A DNA stretch of 64,000 bases from Polyodon spathula (lineage: Eukaryota > Chordata > Actinopteri > Acipenseriformes > Polyodontidae). A program made the position numbers and the translations under genes. The DNA is taken from positions 48,903,288-48,967,287 of the forward strand of contig NC_054534.1 of the NCBI RefSeq assembly GCF_017654505.1. The letters run 5' to 3'. Shown piece by piece: positions 1 to 11,445 of the stretch. Numbering within the stretch: the first letter of the stretch is position 1; each line of letters begins with the position of its first letter. Below the pieces are notes generated by a model. The model did no database searches. It saw only the letters and a program-made list of their open reading frames with translations, and was not told where the DNA came from.

Positions 1-92
1 CATTATTAAATGTTGAGTGCAACAATCGCTCAGCTTGTTGGTTCCTGGTTCTGGGCTGACGTCACCCACTATAGCCGTCTTCGTGACAGCCA
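1..92 (+). repeat. 3' end of gypsy-type LTR (plus orientation)
   Basis: The first ~90 bases match, in reverse orientation, bases ~1850-1955. Both resemble the 3' end of the LTR at 52542-53144 (shared TAAATG.TGAGTG, ATCGCTCAGCTT, TTCCTGGTTC, TGACGTCACCCACT). So this is an LTR terminus entering from outside the window, facing the inverted copy at 1850-2440. Confidence 0.6.
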
Positions 93-760
93 CACATACT
101 GCTTAGCATTCAGGCCAAAAAGTTCCACTTTAGTCTCATCAGACCACAAGACATTCTGCCACATAACTGCAGTATCTTCTAGGTGACATTTTGCGAGCCA
201 GAGCTTCTTCCTTGCCACTCTCCCTTAAAAGCCCCTTTTGTGGAAAGCCATGGAGATTGTTGATACATGAATATCACCGTCCATCGCAGCTACTGACTTC
301 TGTAACTCATTCGCAGTCATTTGGCCTCACAGTAGCTTCCCTAAGAAGTGCCCTTCTTGTCTGGCAACTAAGTTTAGAGGGGCGGCCAGAGCTAGGCAGT
401 GTGGTGGTTTCCTATTTTTCCCACTTCTGTATGACGGACTGTACTGAGCTCCGAGGGATGTTTAATGCCTTTGAAATGGTTTTGTACCCTTCCCCAGATT
501 TGTGCTTCTCTATAATCACATCCCTGACTTAGAATGCTCTTTAGTCTTCATTTTGATTCTTTCTTTTGAAAGTCTCTACCATACTGTGGGACCATACAGA
601 GAGAGCAGTAATTATCCTCACAGATTAACTTAAAGCAGGTGATCCACTAATTTCTTACACACGTAGAGTCCATCAACAAATTGTGTGACTTGTTGAGGTA
701 ATATATTGCATCTGAGCAAATTTAGGCTTGCAATTACAAAGGGTATGAATACTTTTTTAA
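93..760 (-). pseudogene. Tc1-like transposase remnant
   Basis: Read on the minus strand the segment near 105-170 gives a translation of the type [20 protein letters not shown], the block containing the first catalytic Asp of Tc1-like DD34E transposases. The remainder to about 540 reads as a frame-broken N-terminal half, and the sequence near 740 (GGGTATGAATACTTTT) resembles a Tc1 inverted-repeat end. There is no C-terminal half: the element is cut off where the LTR piece begins. Many stops and shifts show it is dead. Confidence 0.7.
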
Positions 761-859
761 TCTGCTAATTTCCGTTTTTCATTTTTAGTAAATTGTTGAA
801 AGCTTTTGGAATTCTTCAGCAAAACACGGAACTTGTAAACAGTCCCTTGAAAGGAGAAC

Positions 860-1790
860 TGTAGATATTTCACCATAGTGGTCTGACTGACCGCAAGAGC
901 TGTTTTATTGTCAGTATCTTGAACTTCCTCTGCCTCAAGAACAGATTGAGCTGTCTGAGGTTGAGAATGGGCCGTAGGCCACCGTACCTTTTTGGCACCA
1001 AGAAATACATAGAATAAAACCCAGACTCCACCAACTGAATAGTCCCCTTTTGTAACAGGGTCCTCACCTCTTGGGACACCACCAGGGCATCCTGAGGGCT
1101 GGAGATAGAAGTCTTAACTACTCCTGAAAAGGGGAGACGGCCCTGTGTGAACTGGAGTGAGTAGCCGAGCTGTAATGTAGCCGCCGGTGAGTTCGCCGTT
1201 GCTCTTTGTACAAAAGGTGGTTGGCGTAGTCTGGGGCTGCTGAGCCCTAGGGCGCCAAGGCGCCAATTGCCTCCTGGTTTCAGAAGCCTTCCTGGGCAGC
1301 AGGCGAGCCAGCTCTTTGGTGGATTCATGTGCATTTTGGGAGCTCAGCAAAAGGTCGTCCACCGCTGGACCGAAGGTATGGCCCGGCGTGACCGGGGCAT
1401 CCAAAAGAGAGGCCTTGTCCCCATCAGAGCCAAAGCTGTCGTCGAGCAAATATTAGTGCTGCGAGGCCTCTGCCAATAGACTGTCTATTGTATTTTAGCG
1501 TCGACTGGTAAGTCACCAGGATGCTTGTGTAGTTACCTTGCCAGGTAGCTAGAGGTTGTGCCGCATAGGCCTTTTTTAACATTGTCTCCATGACCTTGCA
1601 CTGCTGTTTGGACAAGACACATCCTTGGAAGGGACCGCCAGGTGCGTGCCCTGTACCAGGGAGGCAATGGATGCTGCGACAGGAGGAAAATGGCCAAGCC
1701 CCAACCTTTCCGTGTCGTGTACTGTTCGTATGAAGTTGTATGGGGTTATTGTTATTGAACATATTGCTGTACAATGGAAGAATTTTCCAC
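860..1790 (-). pseudogene. DIRS-like retrotransposon gag/reverse transcriptase fragment
   Basis: Minus-strand frames give the gag end (ETMLKKAYAAQPLATWQGNY then TSILVTYQ) and an RT start containing SPQDALVVSQEVRTLLQKGT and GFYSMYFLVPKRYGGLRPIL. That pattern is typical of DIRS-type RT in fish and amphibians, ahead of the catalytic YLDD block. The fragment stops before the catalytic Asp pair, has several frame changes, and shows no tyrosine recombinase or split direct repeats. It lies between two inverted LTR copies of another family. Confidence 0.75.
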
Positions 1791-1849
1791 CTGTTTGACT
1801 GCCATGGGTGTAAGTAAATAAAACGTAAATAAAATCTTTTGAAGTTTAC

Positions 1850-2440
1850 GGCTACAGTGGGTGACGTCAGACTAGAAACAGGAACCAGGAAATAAACAAC
1901 AGAGAGCTGGAGTTTGGTGAAGCTGAGCGATTGTTACCACTCAGCATTTAATAATTAACAAGCAGAAAATAAAAGATTGCAAGACAAACAAAAAACAAGA
2001 CACGGCACTTTAGCCAAAATAAAGAGAGGAAAGAAAATGGACTAACACTTAAACAAACAGTTGACTAACAGACAAAAAAACACGGTGAGTCAAAACAATT
2101 ATATACTTTCATTTTTACTTTCTCCTCTCCACACCTGTTCTCCACTCACCGAACACACAACCCCCGGAGAGTGAAAACATGCAGCTGTACCGAGACTCGA
2201 TTGCTAATCAATCATTCAATTGGAGTCGTGGTACAACTGCACGTGAATTAATAAAGTGCAATTCCCTGTGCTCGCATATTATTACATTTTACCTGCACGT
2301 GAAGTGCTGTGCAATCCTCGTGCCGAAATACAAATATACATTTTAAACACTCGTGTTACACAGACCCATTCATATCCCGTGTACCAATGACTATACACCA
2401 ACATTAACACACAACACACAACATATAACATACACATGCA
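1850..2440 (-). repeat. Gypsy-type LTR copy (minus orientation)
   Basis: Reverse complement aligns with 52542-53144: shared blocks include GGTTGTGTGTTCGGTGAGTG, the hairpin region with GCAATCGAGTCTCGGTACAG, GTGCTGTGCAATCC and CAAATATACATTTTAAACAC. The 5' start diverges near 2440. No internal region is attached, so it may be a solo or truncated LTR. A hairpin pair (2171-2240) is imperfect here. Confidence 0.7.
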
Positions 2441-2660
2441 GGGTTGACCCAAACCCACTATTTACTGTGAGAGGTGTGTAATGTGCTAATTGCGGTCCAA
2501 CCACTAACACCATAATTAGACAACATTTAACTCCTCACAAATATCAAGCATTAAAAGCATAGGCAGCGCATGAGTCTTTCGTTTTGGGAGGCTACTAGTA
2601 TTCCACACTTTTCCCCCTGCATGATTTATTGAACCCAACGATGTACAGTAAGATACACAC

Positions 2661-2662
<2 letters not shown>

Positions 2663-2740
<78 letters not shown>

Positions 2741-2746
2741 TATATA
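2663..2746. repeat. (TA)n microsatellite
   Basis: A (TA)n run of about 35 units, then TACACAGTATATA, ends directly at the TA beside the inverted repeat of the Tc1 element that starts at 2749. Confidence 0.95.
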
Positions 2747-2748
2747 TA

Positions 2749-4316
2749 CAGTACTGTGCAAAAGTTTTAGGCAGGTGTGAAAAAATGCTTTCAAAAATAG
2801 ACATGTTACTAGTTTATATTTATCAATTAACAAAATGCAAAGTGAGTGAACAGAAGAAAAAGCTACATCAAATCAATATTTGGTGTGACCACCCTTTGCC
2901 TTCAAAACAGCATCAATTCTTCTAGGTACACTTGCACACAGTTTTTGAAGGAACTCGGCAGGTAGGTTGGCCCAAACATCTTGGAGAACTAACCACAGTT
3001 CTTCTGTGGATTTAGGCAGCCTCAGTTGCTTCTCTCTCTTCATGTAATCCCAGACAGACTCGATGATGTTGAGATCAGGGCTCTGTGGGGGCCATACCAT
3101 CACTTCCAGGACTCCTTGTTCTTCTTTACGCGGAAGATAGTTCTTAATGACATTCGCTGTATGTTTGGGGTCGTTGTCATGCTGCAGAATAAATTTGGGG
3201 CCAATCAGATGCCTCCCTGATGGTATTGCATGATGGATAAGTATCTGCCTGTACTTCTCAGCATTGAGGAGACCATTAATTCTGACCAAATCCCCAACTC
3301 CATTTGCAGAAATGCAGCCCCAAACTTGCAAGGAACCTCCACCATGCTTCACTGTTGCCTGCAGACACTCATTCGTGTACCGCTCTCCAGCCCTTCGGCG
3401 AACAAACTGCCTTCTGCTACAGCCAAATATTTCAAATTTTGACTCATCAGTCCAGAGCACCTGCTGCCATTTTTCACCCCAGTTCCTGTGTTTTAGTGCA
3501 TAGTTGAGTCGCTTGGCCTTGTTTCCACGTCAGAGGTATGGCTTTTTGGCCGCAAGTCTTCCATGAAGGCCACTTCTGACCAGACTTCTCCGGACAGTAG
3601 ATGGGTGTACCAGGGTCCCACTGTTTTCTGCCAATTCTGAGCTGATGGCATTGCTGGACATCTTCCGATTGTGAAGGGAAGTAAGCATGATGTGTCTCTC
3701 ATCTGCTGCAGTAAGTTTCCTTGGCCGACCACTGCGTCTATGGTCCTCAACGTTGCCCGTATCTTTGTGCTTCTTCAAAAGAGCTTGGACAGCACATCTG
3801 GAAACCCCTGTCTGCCTTGAAATTTCTGCCTGGGAGAGACCTTGCTGATGCAGTATAACTACCTTGTGTCTTGTTGCTGTGCTCAGTCTTGCCATGGTGT
3901 ATGACTTTTGACAGTAAACTGTCTTCAGCAACCTCACCTTGTTAGCTGAGTTTGGCTGTTCCTCACCCAGTTTTATTCCTCCTTCACAGCTGTTTCTGTT
4001 TCAGTTAATGATTGTGTTTCAAGATACATATTGAATTGATGATCATTAGCACCTGTTTGCTATAATTGTTTAATCATACACCTGACTATATGCCTACAAA
4101 AGCCATGACTTTGTGCAAGTGTACCTAGATGAATTGATGCTGTTCTGAAGGCAAAGGGGGTCACACCAAATATGGATTTGATGTAGAATTTTCTTCTGTT
4201 CACTCACTTTGTATTTTGTTAATTGATAAATATAAACTATTAACATGTCTACTTTTGAAAGCATTCTTACTTTACAGCATTTTTTCACAACTGCCTAAAA
4301 CTTTTGCACAGTACTG
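2749..4316 (-). mobile_element. Complete Tc1-like transposon, ~200-bp inverted repeats
   Basis: A 1568-bp element bounded by CAGTACTGTGCAAAAGTTTT on the left and its reverse complement on the right, each next to TA, the Tc1/mariner target. The similarity between the ends continues for roughly 200 bp (2749-2945 versus 4120-4316), so these are long inverted repeats. The transposase inside runs on the minus strand. Microsatellite DNA lies on both sides. Similar ends and a nearly intact reading frame suggest a young copy. Confidence 0.92.
2873..3895 (-). pseudogene. Tc1-like transposase interrupted by one stop codon
   Basis: From ATG at 3895 (MARLSTATRHKVVILHQQGL) the frame is open to a TGA at 3530-3532, then continues in the same frame to 2873, giving about 340 codons, the normal Tc1 length. 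The N-terminal half has paired helix-turn-helix regions (QAEISRQTGVSRCAVQALLK) and a GRPRK linker. The C-terminal half has the DDE catalytic block: WTDESKFEIFG (first Asp), HDNDPKHTANVIKNYL (second Asp), and PDLNIIESVWDYMKR (Glu). The single stop sits at a former CpG-type Arg codon, as expected from methylation decay. Confidence 0.9.
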
Positions 4317-4319
4317 TAT

Positions 4320-4342
4320 ATACACACACACACACACACATA

Positions 4343-4377
<35 letters not shown>
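4320..4377. repeat. (CA)n/(TA)n microsatellite between two Tc1 elements
   Basis: CA and TA dinucleotide runs fill the 60-base gap between the right end of one Tc1 element and the left end of the next. Confidence 0.95.
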
Positions 4378-4378
<1 letters not shown>

Positions 4379-4379
<1 letters not shown>

Positions 4380-5988
4380 TACCGGTCAAAAGTTTTAGAA
4401 CACCTCAATTTTTCCAATTTTTATTGAAATTTACGCAGTTTAATGTCTCAATGTACTCTGAAATTAAAACAAATAAACAATTGGAGATTAAAAAGAAATC
4501 ATGGAATCGTTTTGTTTAACAAAATTTAATCTAAATTTTTGACTGAAAGTAGCCATCTTTTGCAGATATAACAGCCGAACACACTCGTGGCATTCTTTCT
4601 ACAATGGAAATCAAGTATTGTTCGGAAAGTTCTTCCCAACACTGTTGCAGAAGTTCCACAAATGTGTTGCACTTGTAGGTTGCTTTGCTTTCACCCTTCT
4701 GTCCAGTTCATCCCAAACCAGCTCAATGGGGTTTAAGTCTGGAGACTGTGCTGGCCATTCCATGATTTGAAGCCTACCGTCTTGTTCCTTTCTTCTAAGG
4801 TAGTTCTGACATAGCCTGGAAGTATGTTTTGGGTCATTATCTTGGTAGGATGAACCCCTGACCAACTAGGCGTATACCAGAGGGTAGGTAGGTATTGCAT
4901 GGCGCTGCAAAATGCTGTGGTAGCCGTTTTGGTTCAGGGTGCCACTCACTCTGTGCAAGTCGCCGACTCTGGATCCAGCAAAAGAGACCCAGACTATCAC
5001 GCTTCCTCCTCCATGTTTGACAGTTGGTGTCACACACCGAGGATCCATCCTTTCGCCTACTCGGCGGCGCACAAAAAACCCTGCGTGATGAACCGAAATT
5101 GCAAATTTTGATTCATCGCTCCATAAGACCTTCTTCCAGTCTTCAGTAGTCCATTGGCGGTGCTTAATGGCGCAGGGAAGCCTCTTTTTCTTATTTTGCC
5201 ATCTTAGCAATGGCTTTCTTACTGCCACTCGACCTGTCAAACCTGCAGCTCGAAGTCTTCTCTTCACAGTTGAAACTGAGACTTGCTTACTTCGACCAGT
5301 GTTAAGCTGTGCTTGAAGCAGTTGTCCTGTGAGCCACCTATCACGCAAGGTGTTGACTCTCAGAAACTTGTCTTCTGATTCTGTTGTGGCTTTGGGTCAG
5401 CCAGACCTCTTCCTGTCAGAGTTTCCTCCAGTTTCCAAGTGCCTTTTGATGGTGTAGGAAACTGTATTCACTGACACCTTGGCCTTCTTTGCAATTTCTC
5501 TAAGGAGAGACCTACATTTTTAAGGGTTACAATGGTCTGTCTGTCTTCCTTTGTTAATTGCCTTTTTCACGCCATCATGAAAGCAACACACTACTTCTTG
5601 CAGTACAATACTGTCCAAATAATGCTTAAGAGGGTGTAGTAACACAGTCGTTCCAACACTGCTTTTATACAGACAGAGGGTTTGTAAGTAATCAACAAAA
5701 GTTGGGACACTTGTAGGAATTGTTAGCATCAACTTTCAAGGCTTAATTTACTTCCATTGCTGCAGAACAGCTGTAAGTTGTTAACCCATTACTTGTTCCC
5801 TGAAAAAATACCTTTTTGTATAACTGAAATGTACATTATTTTTCAGTTTTTGGTAACTAAACTTTTGTTTTAACCTCTGGCAGTTTACCGCTTACCTTTG
5901 TACCATTTCAGGTTATTCATTGGACTTGAACTGCTTCAATTTCAAAACTGGAAAAATGGAGGTGTTCTAAAACTTTTGACCAGTAGTG
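4379..5988 (-). mobile_element. Complete Tc1-like transposon of a second family
   Basis: Ends ACTACCGGTCAAAAGTTTTA (left) and the reverse complement of CACTACTGGTCAAAAGTTTT (right) bound a 1.6-kb element. Transposase runs on the minus strand. The right end is followed by (TG)n and TATATA. Its sequence is unlike the neighbour at 2749-4316, so the two are independent insertions rather than a duplication. Confidence 0.9.
4611..5570 (-). pseudogene. Tc1-like transposase with few breaks
   Basis: N-terminal coding starts near 5570 (KKAINKGRQTDHC), is cut by a stop at 5520-5522 and another near 5397, then is open from 5348 through the catalytic core: KKVLWSDESKFAISVHHAGF (first Asp), a stop TAG at 4866-4868, then DNDPKHTSRLCQNYL (second Asp) and PDLNPIELVWDELDRR (Glu). 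The C terminus shifts frame after VGKNF. The product would not be active as it stands. Confidence 0.88.
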
Positions 5989-7621
5989 TGTGTGTGTATA
6001 TATAATTGTATTACTCTGTTACCAGCGAGTCTGAATTATAAGTTTAATTCATTGTGCTGAGTTTGAAAAATAGTCGGACCGATTGACACAAATAAAAGCT
6101 GTAACTGGATTCATTCTCCTGCGTCTTTTTGAGAACTTGAATAATTTATACCACAAAACAGACCTCAAAAACATTCAGGGATGCTACATATATATTTGAC
6201 ATTTTGATTTTTTACCAACATAAGGTGGCCAAATAAATGAAGTTTAGAATTGCATTAGTTTGTACTTTAAAAACATGTTATGCGCATTTAAGGAAATTAG
6301 AAAAAACAGTAAGGATATCAAGCTGCACTGTTTTTTAAAACCTTTAAATCCGTTAACCTGCTCCGCAGTCCTACGGTACCTACACCAATTTCAAACACCA
6401 TTTCCATCACTTCACACCAGTTTAAATCAATTATTAATACGGACTATTAAGCATTTAAACACACACTTACTATCATACTTATAATCAAGGGGCAGTCAAC
6501 GTATTTAGGTACGTATTTAGGTATATTAGGTACGTAGGTATATTTTGCAAAAAAAAAACAAACAAAAAAAAAAAAACTGCACTCTTACCATAAACTTTTG
6601 AATATCTATACGGGGCTCAGATCGGCAGGAAGAATAAACGTTAAACCAGCCAAGCATTGTCTCCTCAAATGACATTGAAATGCAACTAAATCCTGTATTT
6701 TGGACCTTGGTAATACTGCAACAGGATCATCATAGCCTTGTTTACCTGTGTATCAGAAAACTGTCTTTGGTAAGCAAAACCATTCATTTTCACCAGAATA
6801 TTAAAATACATTTTAGTACAGTAGGCAAGCAGATGCAGTTTTCTGTATTCCTTTCAGACACCTTTTCAGAAGTTCAAAATACCCCACTTTCACTGAAAAT
6901 GGAGTGAAGGACTGGAAAAATAAAAAAAAAAACAAGGCACCACAAACAGTGTTCTGAAAGGTGGCATTTGTTCAAACAGTCGAAAGAAGTATTCTGACTG
7001 TAGCGTCACATGCATTTATCAAATTCTCACAAAACATGATGCGTTAAAACAGACAGTGTGCTATGAAAATATTTTGCCACAAGTTCTGTAAAATCAAATT
7101 CGGATCAAGCTATTTGTATAGATAACAGCAATGTGAATAAATGTAGAAATTGTAAAGAGATGTTCCAGGCAAGCGAATGAGCGAAAAGGAGTCTGAGTCG
7201 GCTGCCTCCTGCATCGGTATGTCCAATGACATTGAAATGGACCTAAATGCATCTGATTTTGACATCCCAGCTGCCTTAGCGGTCTGGCGGTTGCACAGTA
7301 GAAAAATGAGAAATATGTTTGTTAGACTTAGACCTGCTTTGCGCGCTTGTGGAAAAAAAAAAAAATATATATATTTTCTCTCACAATGTGTTGGTCAGAA
7401 CAATTTCTTGTGAGGCTTTGGGCAATTTATTTTGGGGAGGCTTAGCCTCCCCAAGCCTCTTATACGCACCGCCCATGATTAAAAGGTAAGTATAGTACTG
7501 ATTTGTGTAAAAATGTATGTGATATATATTTGCTATTTTGAGTTGGTGTAACAGTTACATTGCAAAGTAAGACAGCCAAGCTAGTTTCAAGTTGTAATTA
7601 ATAGTTCCATTAATGCCCGTA
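5989..7621. other. Intronic DNA without recognised genes
   Basis: AT-rich sequence with poly-A stretches (6550-6576) and short ORFs that look like chance. A segment ending around 7490 has the inverted pair GGGGAGGCTTAG / CCTCCCCAAGCCTC, possibly the end of an unrecognised short repeat. I cannot assign a function. Confidence 0.5.
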
Positions 7622-7622
7622 T

Positions 7623-7687
<65 letters not shown>
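7622..7687. repeat. (TA)n microsatellite
   Basis: About 33 uninterrupted TA units. Confidence 0.95.
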
Positions 7688-7690
<3 letters not shown>

Positions 7691-8096
7691 CCACCGAGAA
7701 ATTTACTCATAGAGTTGGTTAACCGTTATGTATAGATGAATTTTTAGTGAGGACACCAACAAATATCACCCATTACTGTGACCACCGTGACTTAATCCCG
7801 GCCATAGTCATGAGAAAATAGAGATAAGCTGTGAACAAAAAAAGTGTGCGCAATGGTAGAATTGAATCTTATTTCATTCAAGAATGATCACTAACAACTT
7901 GTTTTTTATGATGTATTGCATGCTGTATTATAAACCTGCTCTCTGATTGGTTAGCTGTGTTCTATCTGCCATACGTTAATCCCACACAAACTATCAACAG
8001 GTTTGACTAAAATTTCTTCCGTGACTTACTTGATCCTAATTCTATAACATTTAGGGCCTCATGCACTAACAACATTACTGGGGAGTTGGTTCCAGT

Positions 8097-10420
8097 TTAA
8101 ACCCGGAATAATTCTGGTCGCTCTCTTTGCACTCTTTCTAGAGCAGCAATATCTTTTTTATAGCGAGGTGACCAGAACTGAACACAATATTCAAGATGAG
8201 GTCTTACTAGTGCATTGTACAGTTTTAACATTACTTCCCTTGATTTAAATTCAACACTTTTCACAATGTATCCGAGCATCTTGTTAGCCTTTTTTATAGC
8301 TTCCCCACATTGTCTAGATGAAGACATTTCTGAGTCAACAAAAACTCCTAGGTCTTTTTCATAGATTCCTTCTCCAATTTCAATATCTCCCATATGATAT
8401 TTATAATGTACATTTTTATTTCCTGCGTGCAGTACCTTACACTTTTCTCTATTAAATGTCATTTGCCATGTGTCTGCCCAGTTCTGAATCTTGTCTAGAT
8501 CATTTTGAATGACCTTTGCTGCTGCAACAGTGTTTGCCACTCCTCCTACTTTTGTGTCGTCTGCAAATTTAACAAGTTTGCTTACTATACCAGAATTTCA
8601 GTTTGAGAATTAATCTTTTGTGCGGGACTTTGTCAAAAGCTTTCTGGAAATCTAAATAAACCATGTCATATGCTTTGCAATTATCCATTATCGATGTTGC
8701 ATCCTCAAAAAAATCAAGCAAGTTAGTTAGGCACGATCTCCCTTTCCTAAAACCATGTTGACTGTCTCCCAGTACCCTGTTACCATATAGGTAATTTTCC
8801 ATTTTGGATCTTATTATAGTTTCCATAAGTTTGCATATAATAGAAGTCAGGCTTACTGGTCTGTAGTTACCTGGTTCAGTTTTTTTTCCCTTTTTGTGGA
8901 TCGGTATTACGTTTGCAATTTTCCAGTCTGTCGGTACCACCCCTGTGTCAAGAGACTGCTGCATGATCTTGGTTAGCGGTTTGTAAATTACTTCTTTCAT
9001 TTCTTTGAGTACTACTGGGAGGATCTCATCCGGCCCAGGGGATTTGTTTATTTTAAGAGCTCCTAGTCCCTTTAACACTTCTGCCTCAGTTATGCTAAAG
9101 TTATTTAAAACTGGATAGGAACTGGATGACATGTGGGGCATGTTGTCAGTATCTTCCTTTGTAAAAACTTGTGAAAAGTAATCATTTAACATATTTGCTA
9201 TTTTTTTTTCTTCCTCTACGATTTTGCCATTTGTATCTCTTAAACATTTAATCTCCTCTTTGAATGTTCTCTTGCTGTTGTAATATTGGAAAAACATTTT
9301 GGAATTGGTTTTAGCTCCCTTAGCAATGTTTATTTCTATTTTCTCTCTTGGCCTTTCTAACTTCCTTTTTGACTTGCGTTTGCAGTTCTGTGTACTCTTT
9401 CTGCGTACTTTCTTTTTGGTCCTTTTTTAATGCTCTGTAAAGTGCCTTTTTTCGCTGAATATTTTTTTTAATTGATCTATTAAACCATTTTGGCAATTTA
9501 GTTTTACATTTAGATTTGTCTACTTTAGGGATATAATTGTTTTGCGCCTCTAGTACTACATTTTTGAAGAACAACCATCCTTCTTCTGTGGGTGTTTTCT
9601 CTATTTTACTCCAATCTACTTCTGTTAGTCTCTGTTTCATGCCTTCATAGTTTGCTTTTCTAAAATTGTAAACCTTAGCTTTAGTCTTTACTTTTGGGGA
9701 TTTAAAAAACACTTCAAATGAGACCATGTTGTGGTCTGAGTTTGCCAGTGGTTCTCTGACCTCTGTTTTAGTTATTCTATCTTCGTTATTTGAAAAGACT
9801 AAATCAAGGCATGCCTCCCCTCTAGTGGGTGCCTTCACAAATTGTGTTAGGAAGCAGTCATTTGTCATTTCCACCATTTCTATTTCATCCTTCGCGCTAC
9901 CCACCGGGTTTTCCCATTTTATTTGGGGGAAGTTGAAATCCCCCATTAGTATGGCTTCTCCTTTGCTACACACATTTCTAATGTCATTGTATAACAGATT
10001 ATTTTGCTCACCGTCTGAATCTGGCGGTCTATAGCATGCTCCTATTATTATGCCTTTTGAATTTTTTTCTGTTATTCTGACCCATATTGATTCGTTTTTA
10101 TTTTCTTTGTCCAGGTTTAACACCTGGGCTTCAAGACTGTTTCTTATGTATAGCGCTACCCCTCCTCCTCTTCTGTCCTGCCTGTCTTTCCTATACAGTG
10201 TATACCCACAAATATTATATTCGTCCCCATCACTCTCAGATAACCACGTTTCTGTAACACCTATCACATCATAGTTACCTGTTAGTGCAGTAGCTTCAAG
10301 TTCTAGAATTTTGTTTCTGATACTTCTAGCATTTAGATAAATACATTTAATGGTTGTCTTACCTGAGTTGTTGTTCTTGTTTTGATGCGGTCTCCCTTCT
10401 GTTTTTTTGTTGATTTCTCC
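8097..10420 (-). pseudogene. LINE ORF2: endonuclease/reverse transcriptase, broken
   Basis: Starts near LNARSIRNKILELEA and reads the AP endonuclease: VIGVTETWLSESDGDEYNIC, GACYRPP, LMGDFNFPQIKWEN, and SDHNMVSFEVFF. A one-base insertion near 9340 shifts frame. RT follows from 9297: NKSPGPDEI, WKIANVIPIHKKG, NYRPVSLTSIICKLMETII, QHGFRKGRSCLTNL, YLDFQKAFDKVPH. About 180 bases are deleted near 8590, removing the GVPQGS block. FADDTKVGG (catalytic Asp pair) remains at 8540-8575 but in another frame. The C terminus is truncated. This copy cannot move itself. Confidence 0.88.
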
Positions 10421-10431
10421 CCCCTTCCTTT

Positions 10432-11379
10432 CTAGTTTAAATGCTTCCGAACCTGCTCGAGGATCTTTTCTCCGAGTAGACTAGTTCCCTTGTTATTTAA
10501 ATGCAGTCCATCCCGTCTATACAGATAGTCCTCGTTGTAGAAAGTGGTCCAATGATCAAGATAGGTGAAGCCTTCCCGTGTGCACCACGTCTTCAACCAT
10601 TCGTTTTGATTAATTATTTCCAGCTGTCCATATGGTCCTTTGCAAGGTGCGGGTAGTATACCAGAAAATACCACAGTTTTGGTTTTGTCTTTTAATTTCC
10701 TTCCTAGCTCTCTGAATTTGTTTTGCAGGGATTTTGGTCTGTCTCTTCCAATGTTGTTTGTACCGATGTGGACGACTACTACCGGGTCGTCTCCTGTTCG
10801 TTCTAGGAGCCTGTCCACGTTTTCAGTGATGTGCTTGACCGAGGCTCCCGGAAGGCAGCACACTGTTGTAGTAAGGGGGTCCAAACTGCGAACTGAACTT
10901 GCTGTGTTTCTCAATATGGAGTCCCCAACAATCATGACCTCCCTTCTTTTTGCTGTCTGGTCACCACTGTCAATGGGGTCCTGGATGTTGTTCCTTTCAT
11001 TCTCTTGTTGTTGGTTCTGCTCATCACAATTCTGAAGTGACTCAAATCTGTTGGTTGTTTTGATTTCTGGTGGTTGTGTTTGACGAAGTTTCTTTTTTTC
11101 CCTGCTTCTGCCTACCTGAACCCAGCTGTTCTGACCTTCTATCTCCCTGGTGGCTTTCAGTCTGTTAGGGGTGATGCAGACTTCCATGAATTGTGGGTGT
11201 GCCAGTTCCTCAAGATCCTGTTGCTGTCTCACTTCTTCCAGCTCCATTTCTAGCATACTTACTAGTTTATGCAAATCCTGGATCGCGCGGCACTTTACGC
11301 ACACTTGGTTTAGCTCCGCTGGGTTTTCTCGGATTTCCCACATCAAGCAGGTGTCACAGATTACTGGCTTGAAGACCAT
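10432..11379 (-). CDS. LINE ORF1: zinc-finger/coiled-coil/SGNH esterase protein
   Basis: An intact 315-codon frame from ATG at 11379. Near the N terminus Cys8-x2-Cys11 and Cys27-x2-Cys30 suggest a zinc-binding finger. Then comes a coiled-coil-like segment (LVSMLEMELEEVRQQQDLEE). The second half is an SGNH/GDSL hydrolase: IVGDSILRN (Ser block), HIGTNNIGRD (Gly/Asn block) and DGLHLNNKG (Asp-x-x-His). Esterase ORF1 proteins are known in CR1-group LINEs, where they may help bind membranes or lipids during retrotransposition. An alternative upstream start at 11508 would run through the Lys-rich poly-A-encoded stretch and is less likely. It appears unbroken in this copy. Confidence 0.85.
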   Translation of the reverse strand: MVFKPVICDTCLMWEIRENPAELNQVCVKCRAIQDLHKLVSMLEMELEEVRQQQDLEELAHPQFMEVCITPNRLKATREIEGQNSWVQVGRSREKKKLRQTQPPEIKTTNRFESLQNCDEQNQQQENERNNIQDPIDSGDQTAKRREVMIVGDSILRNTASSVRSLDPLTTTVCCLPGASVKHITENVDRLLERTGDDPVVVVHIGTNNIGRDRPKSLQNKFRELGRKLKDKTKTVVFSGILPAPCKGPYGQLEIINQNEWLKTWCTREGFTYLDHWTTFYNEDYLYRRDGLHLNNKGTSLLGEKILEQVRKHLN

Positions 11380-11445
11380 GTTGAGGTTTTTTTTTTTTTT
11401 TTTTTGAAGTTTAGTTTCTTCTGCAGCCGTCAGCCTGCTTTCAAC

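Noticed and set aside
191..532. Plus-strand ORF of 113 codons
   Set aside because: It is the antisense of a Tc1 transposase remnant on the minus strand.
2516..2925. ORFs with long Ile-Tyr repeats
   Set aside because: They are translated (TA)n microsatellite, not proteins. The same holds for 13169-13363, 32860-33117 and 34542-34730.
2749..5988. Tandem duplication of one Tc1 element
   Set aside because: The two elements have different ends and transposases, so they are separate insertions.
9726..10034. Plus-strand ORFs around 9726-11407
   Set aside because: They are antisense shadows of LINE ORF1 and ORF2; the minus strand carries the conserved domains.
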